This document shows positions 24,060 to 35,487 of a stretch of DNA of 64,000 bases, in pieces (the stretch's first letter is position 1; each line of letters opens with the position of its first letter). This stretch comes from Cryptomeria japonica (lineage: Eukaryota > Streptophyta > Pinopsida > Cupressales > Cupressaceae), in the NCBI RefSeq assembly GCF_030272615.1, contig NC_081413.1, positions 145,550,476 through 145,614,475 of the forward strand, in the 5' to 3' direction. Both the position numbers and the translations under genes were made by a program. Under the pieces are notes generated by a model. The model was not told where the DNA came from. It saw only the letters and a program-made list of their open reading frames with translations, and did no database searches.

Positions 24060-25835
24060 TTCTGGACATGCAATTGTAACCAGCTACCGGTGCCGGTGGA
24101 CCTCTTGATCTTACAGGAACACTTCTCCTTTTTTTCCATGCAACACTTTGATTCTCATATGTTCTATAACCACTTACATACTGAGCATAGCTACTACACT
24201 GGCTATCATGTGATTGAAATCTCTTCTTCCTACATTCATGACTTCTATGGCCAAAACCATTGCATCTTTAACAGATTAAATTGTTATTTCTAGGAAAAAC
24301 ATTTTGTCTATTCCTAGACCTCATTCTACATTCATCTACCCTATGGCCATAATCTTTGCAGGTAAAGTAGTAACCGGAGAAGGAGGGAATATTACTTACA
24401 AATTTGTTTTGCCAAACATGAGGTGATCTTACCGGTTTGGCAACTCCATTTCTACTTCTTCGTGGATGGATCTTGGATTGTCTACCCTCTGCAGTTCTTC
24501 CATGTGATCCCATCTTCTTCCACACTTGTGTTTACTTGTGGACAACAACATCTCTTTGTCTTCTACCGATTGGAGGCCTTCTATGTTGTCTTCTTCTCAA
24601 GTTATTGCTTCCTATGAAGCTACCTTCTCTCATATTTCCTTTTCCTTTGGGATCCACATTGTTCCTTCCTACAGCAACACTGGTCTTCATCCTCATATCT
24701 TCAACGGTTATGGTTACATCAACCTTCTTCCTGGGAGTATTTCAGATAGTGAAGGTTTGTCCCTTGTTGTTTCCATTTGAGGAAACAAACTAAATGTCTT
24801 TGTGAGGGACATTCTTGTTGGTGGAGCATTCACTGGCACCACATCCTAATCCTCTAGTATCCTTGGAATGTTTTTGCTTCTTCAACATTTTGTCCAAGGC
24901 ATCACTACTGCCATGAAACCATATTCTTACTTTGAGCTCATCTTGACATTTCTTAAGATCCTTCTTGAGTTTGTCCAATTCACCTATTAGGTTCTGACAT
25001 TCTTTGTCTTTAGCCTCTATCTCTGGTCGTAAGTCTTTGCACCTACACACCTTGATATGCAAATCTGAGCTTGAATCTACACGTACCCTTTTTGCATCAT
25101 CTATTTGTGTTGTCAGATTTACAATGGTTGACTCTAACTCATGAAGGCATTTAATCAACCAGTCTTGCTCCACAATGGCAACATTCTTGAACAACTTGTA
25201 TTCATTTCTCACTCTACTGAACTCCTCGAGTGAACTTAAAAGTTTTCCTTCAAGATCAACTTCTTCTTCATCTTCACTATCATAGGCAAACACATCTTGT
25301 CGGTAGGATTGATTTGAGTTATCCCTGTTAGATGTGTGCATCTCACTCTCAGTCTCCTGAGCCATGAAGAGATGGGTTTCTTCTTTATCATTGTTGTTGC
25401 TGCTAACAGATCTATATTCACCTGCAGACCTATGTGATCCATTTCTCTTCTTGTTCTCACAAACCAGTTCTGCAGTGATAGGCTCATTTCCATAGAGATT
25501 CTTCAATCTATCCCATAGGTTTTTTTCTGATTTGCATCTATCCACCTATGAGGAAACATCATCAAAAAGCCCACTGAGCATAGCCTTCATTGCTTCATCA
25601 TTGCACATATATTTTCTTTCAACTTCAGGACCAGTGGGGGGGCTAACCAGTCTAGAGGGACCATTTACAATTGACATCCAAACATCATACCCTAAGGAGG
25701 ATAGATAGAATTCTATCCTACAACTCTAAATAGAATAGTTTTAACCATCAAACACTGGAGTAGGGGTTGACACAAAATAGACCATTGTGTTCACAAAAAC
25801 TATAATCTACCCAAGATGGAGAAACCTTGTCTAAC
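24060..25835 (-). pseudogene. M gag: UBN2-type core, coiled coil and zinc knuckles
   Basis: On the minus strand from about 25835. GYDVWMSIVNGPSR and KNLWDRLKNLYG are Copia gag core motifs. They are followed by an acidic segment (YDSEDEEEVDLEGK), a coiled coil (about 25250-24900) and TRGLGCG, then two knuckles. In FTCKDYGHRVDEC the first Cys is Tyr, and in RCNGFGHRSHEC a TAA falls between the first two cysteines. One frame runs through the whole region, with stops near 25546, 24790 and 24268. This is the Sirevirus-like layout that G1 and G2 ORF1 resemble minus the N-terminal core. No M pol is present. The left limit is uncertain because of the deletion junction with G1. Confidence 0.78.
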
Positions 25836-25841
25836 TGGGAA

Positions 25842-25860
25842 CCGAGGCTTTGATATCGAT
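25842..25860 (-). other. Primer binding site of M
   Basis: Minus strand ATCGATATCAAAGCCTCGG, a degenerate form of ATTGGTATCAGAGC, adjoining the LTR end at 25861. Confidence 0.7.
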
Positions 25861-26261
25861 TGTTGAACACAATATGCCACTAAGAGGGGGGGAATAAACT
25901 AGTGGTTTCCAAACTTAACCCTTTTAATTCCTAAAAGGTGTGTATCGATTAGCAGATCTAACACAAGGTGGATATAATGGTGAGATAGGAAGATGACACA
26001 AATGCAACCACACATAAAAGGAACATCACATAACACCGGATGTACAAGGAAAACCCAACATGGGAAAAACCTTGATGAGAAATGTTGTTGGAGTCTACTG
26101 ATCTAATCCAACCTCATAATGAAAACAATGGTTACAACATTTAGGGCACCAACACAAGGTGTACCACCCCATGATTTTAGGGCACCAACCTAAGGAGCAC
26201 CAACCCCTGATTTTAGGACACCAACCCATGCACCAAGCTCCAACTCAATGATTACAATATC
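25861..26261 (-). repeat. 5' LTR of M, piece 1 (3' end of the LTR)
   Basis: Aligns with 16013-16345. It contains an extra block not in the other copy: three GGCACCAAC or GGACACCAAC units between about 26145 and 26235, a local tandem expansion. It ends at the Copia-E target duplication ATATC (26257-26261). Confidence 0.82.
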
Positions 26262-27326
26262 TATTGGTATTTTGGTATGGTGTTGTCATTGATGTCAACA
26301 CCTACTAAAGCACTAGCACTCTGGAGATCCAACAACATTCACTGACCAACAAGTAACTATTGCACAATTACTGGTATATGGTTCACCGATAGGATATAAT
26401 AATCACCAACACTTGGAATGATATGGAAGACACTTGGTAATGTCGAAGAAATTGTGTGGCCACTTTGTTTTGAAGAATTAATCATTGGTATAATCATATT
26501 TGCATATTTTCTTTTACTAGCAAATAGGTCTAGGGTTACCTACAGTTACACCAACAGGTTTATCTTTTCCAGATCAGCATGGCACACTATGGAGATGATT
26601 TATTATTGTTGTAAATTCTTTAAGCCGACATGTTTAATCGGTTATTGCATAGGATATTATATTGTTTGTAAAATGTTTTATTGTAATATCTTGTAGAGCC
26701 GACCTACTAAAATTGGTCTTAGGTTATGGTATAAATGTAAGATCTTATTTGTAAGATCAAATGTGGGAATGTGAAAAAGAACTAAGTGAAGGTATATGCG
26801 AGATTAAGCAGAGCTAAACACAAAGGCATCATTTGAAGGAGAAGCTGGGTTTTTGTGGAAGCATATCAACATTACACCGGTACTAATTCCAGCATATGAA
26901 GATGCTATTTTGTGGAGTACATTCTTATTGGATTTAATCATCCAACAGTAGTTAGTGTGACTCCCATTTTGTGATTGACCAGTGAGCTCTAGGCTGTTGG
27001 CCATTCTACATGTGTAGACCCCATTTATGTGCACTTACTATCTATAGTAGTATCATCTGTTTGTGGGTAAGGTTTCCCACCATGGTTTTTCCCCTTACAG
27101 GGATTCCACGTACAAATATTTGTGTTATGTGTTGTGGATGACTTTGTGTTTATGTTTCATGTATTAATCTTTACTGGTATAGCAATTAACTGTTAACACT
27201 GTCTACCGACATACTTAACTGGTTTACCGATATTATGCATTAAGTTGGTTGAGTTGATTTTGGTTTGAATTTATTAGACAATTGATTCACCCCCCCACCC
27301 CTCTCAGTTGTCTCTGGGACCTAACA
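26262..27326 (+). repeat. 5' LTR of Copia-E
   Basis: Begins TATTGGTATT where the 3' LTR has TGTTGGTATT, so the terminal TG has mutated to TA. It ends GACCTAACA before the primer site. TATA box TATAAAT at 26730-26736. It shares CAGTGAGCTCTAGGC, GGTTTTTCCCC...GATTCCACGT and the GATTCACCCCCCC tract with G2 and LTR-D. Confidence 0.93.
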
Positions 27327-27342
27327 ATTGGTATCAGAGCTT
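27327..27342 (+). other. Primer binding site of Copia-E
   Basis: ATTGGTATCAGAGCTT, the intact initiator-Met tRNA complement directly after the LTR. Confidence 0.92.
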
Positions 27343-27382
27343 AGTCCTCTTTTGCAGAAGTTAAACAACTTGAGGAGATCCA

Positions 27383-28423
27383 ATGACTACTAATTATTTC
27401 AGCAAGGACAGTCCTAAACTTGATGGAACCAACTATGGGATATGGAAGATCAAGATGGAGACACATCTGAATTGCAATGGTAAAGACATCTAGGAAGTTA
27501 CAAAGAATGGTTATACTGCTGTTGTAGCTAGTTAGACCGCTCAAACTACCTTAGCTAAAGATGAGGAGAATGATTGCAAAGCAAGAGAAGCACTTTTGAG
27601 CGCTTTATCAGATCAACAAATCATGGGATTATCAGATAGGTCTACTGCTAAAGCTATTTAGGATCATTTGAAAACACTGAATGAAGAAGATTCCACAGTC
27701 AAGATTGCAAAACTTGAAAGCTTCGGAGTCAAGTATGAACATCTAAAAATGGAAGAAGATGAAAGGATTTCTGCTTTTATGGAAAGAGTAAATGAAATTG
27801 TTTTGGGTATTAAATGTTATGGAGGAACCTTGAGTGAGGATGAAATTGTTTCAAAAATCTTAAGAGGATTGCCACCGGCATATAAAATGAAGGTTACTAC
27901 TATAAATGAGTTGAGAACAATGCCTAATACATCAGTAACTAGGGATACATTAATTGGAAAACTTTAAGCCTTTGAAATTGAGGAATTTGGTACTGTTGCT
28001 ACTATAAAGACAAATTTGGCCTTTAAAGCATCAACATCATCTGCTCCATCATTTGACAAATCAGATTGGAAAGCCTTTTATGCAAGAGAACTTGAAGAAA
28101 CTAGGAAGGAGAATGAAGAACTTGAAGAACTTGAAGCACTATTTGCAAGGAAAATGCCAAAAGGTCTAGTTGGAAGTAAATATGAAGGTAAAACACCCTT
28201 TAAATGTTTTAACTGCAATAAGATTGGTCATATGGCTTTGAGATGCCCTGATAGGCATGCTAGACTAAGAGAAGAAGCTAGAAGAACATACAAGCCTAAT
28301 CCTGAATATCAGAGATACAAATTTAAGAAGAACAAAGACAAATCTTGTTACATTGCTGATGAAGGTGTAACTGATGATTTGATGAGGATCCACCAAACAA
28401 TGGATGGGTTTTTGTTGCTATAA
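27383..28423 (+). pseudogene. Copia-E gag
   Basis: The ATG at 27383 starts MTTNYFSKDSPKLDGTNYGIWK, the usual gag N-terminus. The UBN2 core includes SKILRGLPPAYKMK, and a zinc knuckle CFNCNKIGHMALRC lies near 28210. Four stops in one frame (near 27491, 27533, 27659 and 27965) fit substitutions such as TGG to TAG (DI*EV, AI*DHL) and CAA to TAA. A one-base change near 28380 shifts the frame before the protease. The protein is the capsid and nucleocapsid precursor of the virus-like particle. Confidence 0.92.
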
Positions 28424-31400
28424 CAGAAGATCAACTGAAACCTACTACTCAACTAGTAGAAGAAGCCCTAGCAGCTAAAGTTGAAGTAAAGGATGAATGG
28501 ATCATTGACTCAGGATGCTCACATCATATGATAGGAGACAAAGGTAAATTCTTGAACTTTCAAGAATACAATGGAGGTTTAGTAAGATTTGGAGATGACA
28601 AAGCCTTTTCAATCAAAGGTAAGGGTACAATATCTCTTGATAGTAAGCATAACACTAACAATGTCTACTATGTTGAAGGATTAAAGCATAATCTTTTAAG
28701 TGTTGGTCAATTAGTTGAGAAAGGATTTCAGTTACAATTTAGGAATGGAAAATGCAAAATCATGAATAGAACTGGTTTAGAAATTGCAACCAGTAATCAG
28801 ACTAGAGGTAATATCTTTCACTTGAACAACAGTGAAAAGGCATGCTTGATTGCACATATAGATGAAAGTTGGTTATGGCATAAGAGACTCTGTCATGTAA
28901 ACTTTGATTGCATGATAAAGATTAGTACTTCTAAGGCAGTTAGAGATCTACCCAAAATTGTGAAACCTCAGAATACAATATGTAAGGAATGTTAATTTAG
29001 AAAACAAGTTAGAGCTAGTTTCAAAAGTATTCTAGAAAAATTCAATAATGCTCTTGATTTGATTCACACTGATTTATGTGGTCAAGCTAGAACTAAAAGC
29101 TTACAAGGTGATGGATATTTCATGCTAGTTATTGATGATTATTTTAGAATGTGTTGGGTTACTTTTCTCAGAGAAAAATCAGAAGCACTTGGAAAGTTCA
29201 AACTGTTCAAAGCAATGGTTGAAAATGAAACTGGTAAGAAAATCAAATGTTTAAGATCAGATCAAGGAGGAGAATTCACATATAAGGACTTTAATACATT
29301 CTGTGAAGTGAATGGAAGCAGAAGACAACTATTAGCACCTCAGACACCACAACAAAATGGAGTTGTTGAAAGGAAAAATAGAACTATCTTGGATGTAGCA
29401 AGAAGTATGTTATCTAAAGCAAATTTACCACATGTATATTAGGGAGAAGCAATCAGCACAACTGTCTATACATTCAACAAAGTTCACATCAAAGGTGAAA
29501 CTGATAAGACCCCTCATGAACTATGGCTTGGTAATACTCCTAATATTAAGTATTTCAGAACTTTTGGAAGTAAATGTTATATTATAAGAGATGAGTATAT
29601 TGGAAAATTTGATCCTAGAAGTGATGAAGGAATATTTCTTGGTTATTGATCTAAGAGCAGGGCATATAGATGTTTTAATAAAAGATTGCAGAAAATTGTT
29701 GAGAGTACAAATGTAAAAATTGATGAACAATTCAGAGGAACTTCAAGGTATATAGATTCTGAACTGGAAATAGAAATTGTGACAAATGAATCTATACTAA
29801 ATCCACCAGTATAGAATGAAGATCCAGTTACCCCGGTACCATCAGAGGATTCCACAGTAATTGAAGAACAACAACAAACTAAGACACCCCGGTATGTAAA
29901 ATTGTATCATTCTGAAGATCAAATAATTGGAAGCAAATTTAAAGGATTTATGACAAGAGGAAGATTGGAAAATGAAGAGGTATGTCTTATTTCTCAAATT
30001 GAACCATCATCTGTTAATAAGGCATGTGAAGATAAATTTTGGATTAAAGCTATGGAAGAAGAATTAGAACAAATTGAGAAAAATAACACTTGGACATTAG
30101 TTCCCTGGCCTAAAGATAAAAATATAATTGGAATGAAATGGGTATTTAGAAACAAACTCAATGAAGATAGTAAGGTTGTCAGAAATAAAGCAAGACTAGT
30201 GTGTAAGAGATATTCTCAGAAAGAAGGAGTTGATTACAATGAAACCTTTGCACCGGTAGCTAGAATTGAGGCAGTCAGATTATTCTTGGATTTTGCAGCT
30301 CACAAGAACTACAAAGTTTATCAAATGGATATTAAATGTGCATTTCTTAATGGAGATATTGAAGAGGAAGTCTATATTGAACAACCTAATGGATTTTCTT
30401 TGACATATGACAATGATATGGTTTACAGGTTAAGAAAAGCTCTGTATGGATTGAAACAAGCCCCAAGAGCTTGGTATGCAAGATTGGATAAGTATCTTTT
30501 AAAGATTGGTTTTACTAAAGGAAATGCAGACAACAATTTATATTACAAAATAACTAATGATGACATCTTAATTATAGAAGTATTCATTGATGATATAATC
30601 TTTGGAGGAGAAGATGGATTATATAAATAATTTTCTATTAAAATGCAACAAGAATTTGAAATGTCTATGATTGGAGAAATAAAATTCTTTTTAGGATTGC
30701 AGATTTCACAGACTAACAAAGGTATATTTTTGAGTCAATCTAAGTACTTGAAAGAGTTACTAAAGAAATTTGGGATGGAGAACTCTAAACCGGTAAGCAC
30801 ACCTATGACTACAAATGACAAATTATCTCAAAGGGATGAATCTACACCTATTAATCCAACTAGATACAAATCTATGATAGGAGGTTTATTGTATTTGACA
30901 CAAACTAGACCCTATGTTATGAATGCAGTATGTATTGTTTCTAGATTTCAAAGTAATCCTAGAGAAAATCATGAATCAATAGTAAAAAGGATTTTCCAGT
31001 ACTTACAAGGCACTGCAAATCTTGGATTATGGTATCCTAGAGATGAAAATTTTGATCTATGTGCATACATAGATGCAAATTGGGCAGGAGATGTGGATGA
31101 TAGAAAAAGCACCACCGGTGAAGCATTCTTTCTTGGAAAGAGATTATTCTCTTGGTTAAGTAAGAAACAAAGTTGTACATCTTTATCAATAGCAGAATCA
31201 GAATATGTTGCAGCAACAACTAATTGTACTCAGGTACTATGGCTCAAGCAAATGTTGAAAGACATAAAGGTAAAATGCAAGGAACCTATTACCATATATT
31301 GTGATAACACTATAGGAATTGATATATCTAAGAATCCAGTATTACATTCTAAAATAAAACATGTTTCTATCAAACTGAATTTTCTAAGGGAAAAAGTTGA

Positions 31401-31536
31401 AGAAAAAGAGATAAAACTGGTTTATGTGAATACTAAAGAACAACTTGCATATATTTTCACAAAACCTTTGCCTAAGGATACTTTTGAATATCTCAGAGAT
31501 CATCTTGGAGTCATACCACCACCAGTAGAGACTTAG
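28424..31536 (+). pseudogene. Copia-E pol: protease, integrase, reverse transcriptase, RNase H
   Basis: One frame with domains in the Copia order. The protease has IDSGCSHHM near 28503. The pre-integrase zinc domain is HKRLCHVNFD...CKEC. The integrase core shows all three acidic residues: IDDY, LRSDQGGEF and PQQNGVVERKNRT. The RT runs from about 30030 with [17 protein letters not shown] and active site FIDDIIFGG. RNase H has DANWAG, AESEYVA and YCDNT, ending FTKPLPKDTFEYLRDHLGV. Stops lie at 28993-28995, 29440-29442, 29647-29649, 29812-29814 and 30628-30630, with no frameshift inside pol. No env-like ORF follows. Every enzyme domain kept its catalytic residues, so the inactivation is recent. 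Confidence 0.94.
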
Positions 31537-31921
31537 ATAGTTGATGATTGTCATCAACCGATAGAATTAAAAGACAAGTCTTTTACTTCAGTCTTTGATG
31601 AGGAAGCTACTTCTCAGGGGGAGTAGTTGGTATATTGAATTGATTGGTATTTTGTATATGAACTTGGGATTATTATAACTTTGGCATTTGATGTCAAAGG
31701 GGGAGAGATATCTATGGAAAAACACATTATTTTTTAAAGAACTTTGAATAACACATGTTGCTCCCAGGGGGAGAGATTGTTCTTTGAGAGAGATTATTAC
31801 TCTTTGTATTCTAGTTATGATCTTTTTTAAGAGATTATAGGTTTTTGGTTTTTGGCATTTCTGTTTTGGCACTTTGATGGTTTTTCCATCTTGTGTTGCC
31901 ATCAATGCCAAAGGGGGAGAT
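31537..31921 (+). other. Copia-E 3' untranslated region with four polypurine tracts
   Basis: GGGGGAG tracts near 31618, 31699, 31769 and 31912. The last (AAAGGGGGAGA) abuts the 3' LTR. Repeated tracts separated by 70-140 bases are, from memory, typical of Sireviruses. Confidence 0.85.
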
Positions 31922-32979
31922 TGTTGGTATTTTGGTATGGTTTTTTCATTGATGTCAACACCTACTAAAGCACAAGCACTCTAGAGATCGAACAACGTTC
32001 ACCGGCAAACAAGTAACTATTGCACAGTTACTGGTATATGGTTCACCGATAGGATATAATGATCACCGACACTTGGAATGATATGGAAGACACTTGGTAA
32101 TGTCGAAGACATCATGTGGACACTTTGTTCTGAAGAATTAATCATTGATATAATCATATTTGCATATTTGCTTTTACCGACAAATAGGTCCAAGGTTATC
32201 TAGGGTTACACCAGCAGGTTTATCTTTTCCAGATCAGCATGACACACTATGGAGATGATTTATTATTGTTGTAAATGCTTTAAGCTGACATGTTTAATTG
32301 GTTATTGCATCAGATATTATATTGTTTGTTTTATTGTAATATCTTGTAGAGCCGACCTACTAAAATTGGTCTTAGGTTATGGTATAAATGTAAGATCTTA
32401 TTTGTAAGATCAAATGTGGGAATGTGAAAAAGAACTAAGTGAAGGTATATGCAAGATTAAGCAGAGCTATACACAAAGGCATCATTTGAAGGAGAAGCTA
32501 GGTTTTTGTGGAAGCATATCAGCATTACACTGGTATTGAATCCAGCATATGATGATGATATTTTGTGCAGTACATTCTTATTGGATTTAATTATCCAACT
32601 GTAGTCAGTGTGACTCCCATTTTGTGATTGAGCAGTGAGCTCTAGGCTGTTGGCCTTTCTGCATGTGCAGACCCCATTTATGTACACTTACTATCTGCAG
32701 TAGTATCATCTGATTCTGGGTAAGGTTTCCGACCGTGGTTTTTCCCCTTACAGGGTTTCCACGTACAAATATTTGTGTTATGTGTTGTGGATGACTTTGT
32801 GTTTATGTTTCATGCATTAATCTTTACCAGTATAGCAATTAACTGTTAACACTGTCTAGCGGCATACTTAACTGGTTTACTAGTATTATGCATTAAGTTG
32901 GTTGAGTTGTTTTTGGTTTGAATTTATTAGACAACTAATTCACCCCCCCCCCCCTCTCAGTTGTCTCTGGGACCTAACA
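31922..32979 (+). repeat. 3' LTR of Copia-E
   Basis: Starts TGTTGGTATT and ends GACCTAACA, followed by target duplication ATATC. TATA box at 32383-32389. Closely similar to the 5' LTR with scattered substitutions and a longer C tract near 32942. Confidence 0.94.
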
Positions 32980-32984
32980 ATATC

Positions 32985-33141
32985 ATTAATCAATACAAAA
33001 GTAATAACCTAGTTACAAATGTGTTATGTAACCTTTGCAACTTCTCTTCTGGTTTTACTCCTCTCAACCGGTCTTCCTCTACTATGCTCTCTGTCGGATC
33101 TCTGCTCACTCAGATTCTCTCCTACGTGCTATTACCGGTAT
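32985..33141 (-). repeat. 5' LTR of M, piece 2
   Basis: Aligns with about 16346-16495 of the M 3' LTR copy (ACAAAAGTAATAACCTAG and onward). Copia-E lies on its left, and G2 on its right after GGTAT (33137-33141), which is half of the G2 target duplication. Confidence 0.85.
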
Positions 33142-33954
33142 TGTTGGCATGTGCACACTCCAATGAGACATTGTAGGTGATTGAAGGTTTTATCATTGAT
33201 GGCAACCTTGCAATCCTATGGCATCGGTAAGGCATTACACCGACAACATAGTGCACTGGCATCAACAGATCACACTCTACACCAGCACTAAGGACACCGA
33301 CACCAACACAAAGAAAAGAAGTATACTAGCACAGAGGCCGATAGGATTTTGTTATATTATATTTTGTTTATTATTGTAAAAACTTTGTAAGCCGACTTGG
33401 CAAGTTTTAAGATGACTCTTATATATAAGAGAGATCATTGTAGACATTTTGAAAGTAATGGAAGCGAAGAAAAAGAAAAAATGTAACGTAGACCTATTAT
33501 GCGAAATATAGGCTAAAAGGTTTATGTAAGAAGCAGAGCAGCAACTAGTACTGGATCTGGCATTATAGATGCTATTATAAAACAATACGAGATATTGGAT
33601 TTCTATAATCCACATTGTAAGTTAGTGAGACTTCCCATTGAGCAGTGAGCTCTAGGCAGTTGGCCTTCCTGCATGTGCAGGCCCCTATTGTATGTAATAT
33701 TCTCTTATTGGCCAGTGAGTGAATATTGTGGGTCACAAATCCCACTGAGGTTTTTCCCACACCGGGTTTCCACATTAAATCCTTGTGTTATGGTGTGCTT
33801 TTCATGTGGATGTTCTTGATTCTATTTATTGCATTATTTCTTGCATACCGGTACTCTGTTATAATATGTTCTGCATGTTTTAAGTTAAGAAATTGTAATT
33901 ACCGGTTAGATACTAATTCACCCCCCACTCTCAGTATCTGTGGGATTCCTAACA
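33142..33954 (+). repeat. 5' LTR of G2
   Basis: TGTTGGCATG to CCTAACA. TATA-like TTATATATAAG near 33418. It includes AGCAGTGAGCTCTAGGC, GGTTTTTCCC...GGGTTTCCAC and the TTCACCCCCCAC tract, all shared with Copia-E. Confidence 0.92.
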
Positions 33955-33971
33955 ATTGGTATCAGAGCTTG
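33955..33971 (+). other. Primer binding site of G2
   Basis: ATTGGTATCAGAGCTTG. Copia-E has the same sequence through the TT. A further CTTGAGGA(A)GATC shortly downstream is also shared with Copia-E. Confidence 0.92.
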
Positions 33972-34025
33972 GTCCCCTATTTTCAAAAGCCTAACATCTT
34001 GAGGAAGATCTTGACACCGATAAAG

Positions 34026-35183
34026 ATGGAAAATCTGATGAAGCAACTAGAAGGAGCTCTTTCAGACTATGATGCAGAGAAATTGAAAAATATCAAACTA
34101 GAAGATGATTTAAGGGTAGCCCAGGATATCATTCAGGCACTTCAAGAGAATCTTACTGTTGCAAGAAATAAGAGAAGAGAACTTTGTGAAAAGTTGCAAA
34201 ATGAGAATGATGAAAAGGAATCACTTAATGATCAGATAAGCAAGCTAAAACAAGAGAACATGACAACAAAGAATGAGATGCAGGATATGACTATGAGATT
34301 TTGTAAAGAGATTGAGGATAGGAAGAAGAATGAAGAAGAATTGACCAGAAGACTAAGTGATGCAGCAAATGAGAACACAAGACTTGGCTATGAAAATGAC
34401 ATGTTGAAGATAGATCTGATGCATACTCAGAATGACTCAAATGAACTAATGAGATAGAAAGAGGTCTTAGAAAGAGAACTAGAAACTACAAATCAACATA
34501 AAGAAAAATTCAAGAAAAGCTCAGAGGAACTTGGCACCTTGCTAAAGAATCAAAAACCTAAAGGTGACACTTCTGGAATTGGATTTGAAGTTGGTGAAAG
34601 CTCCGGTACTGCAAATACTCAAGATCACAGCAAACCGGTAAGACAACCTAATGCTTATAAATTCAATGGAAAATGCTTTAACTGTAATAAGTATGGTCAT
34701 AGAGAAAATGAATGTAGATCTAGAAATTATCAGAATATCAACACACCCACCGGTCAATGTTCAAAATGCAACAAAGTTGGTCACAACTCTGACAATTGCA
34801 GAATGAATGTGAGATGTTATGTTTGTGGAAGATTTGGACATTTATCTAATCAGTGTAGAACACAAATCGGCATAGGTTATGGGAAAGCTATTCAGAAGAA
34901 TAATGTAACTTGTTATGCATGTAACAAGATTGGGCATATTGCAAAATTTTGTAGAAGTAAAGGATCACTGGTAGACAACAAAAGTTCTAGCTTGAAAAGT
35001 AAAGAAAAAGTTGAAGAGGTTAAGCAAGAATTCTCAAAACAATGGATTAGAAAAGCTGATCTAAATATTGGGAATACTCCTCCACCGGTAGAACCAATCA
35101 ATGCTTCACTAGCAGGACAAAGTGATGCTTCACCGGCAGGAAAGAGTAATGCTCCATCGGTAGGAATTTCTTCATCAAATTAA
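34026..35183 (+). pseudogene. G2 ORF1: coiled-coil protein with four zinc knuckles, one stop
   Basis: 385 codons from the ATG at 34026. Residues 1-175 are coiled coil (for example LKQENMTTKNEMQDMTMRF). SGIGFEVGESS follows, then four complete CCHC knuckles between 34675 and 34955: CFNCNKYGHRENEC, CSKCNKVGHNSDNC, CYVCGRFGHLSNQC and CYACNKIGHIAKFC. The tail is Pro/Ala/Ser-rich with SPAGKS-type repeats. The only defect is TAG at 34455-34457. It lacks the UBN2 capsid core present in Copia-E and M gag. Four perfect knuckles argue for selection on RNA binding. Role in packaging is inference. Confidence 0.87.
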
Positions 35184-35487
35184 AGAAAGTTTCCTTGAAG
35201 GTTTGGCAATCTAATGACACATGTGCTATTATTCCCTTGGCTAGAGATAAGAAGTTGGAAATTACTTGTTACAGGTAGACAATGTTAAGTGAATACTTAA
35301 CCGACATGCATTTAATGTGGTAGATGGCAAAAATATACTATAAATTTGAGGTTTTGGCTCTATTTCCTTTCACTGAGATTTCAAACCTACGAAGAGCACG
35401 AAGATTCCGAGCTAAGGCATTTTTGAGAAAGAGGCAAGAATACTTCAAGCAATCATCCATCCCAAAGGCAGTAAAAGGTATTTTATC
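35184..35487 (+). other. Spacer between G2 ORF1 and ORF2
   Basis: About 300 non-coding bases. A segment near 35308 (GCATTTAATGTGGTAGATGG) resembles the G1 spacer near 20211. The spacer leaves open how ORF2 is translated: splicing, an internal entry site or a separate transcript. No clear splice pair is proposed. Confidence 0.5.

Larger units (their letters stand above)
26262..32979 (+). mobile_element. Copia-E, complete Sirevirus-like Copia element
   Basis: A 6,718-base element with two LTRs (1,065 and 1,058 bases), a primer site, one gag-pol frame, several polypurine tracts and a perfect 5-base target duplication ATATC (26257-26261 and 32980-32984). The insertion is in the 5' LTR of M. Gag-pol has one frameshift near 28380 and about nine stop codons, so it is inactive but recent enough to align throughout. 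It is the only complete autonomous Copia in the window. Confidence 0.95.
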
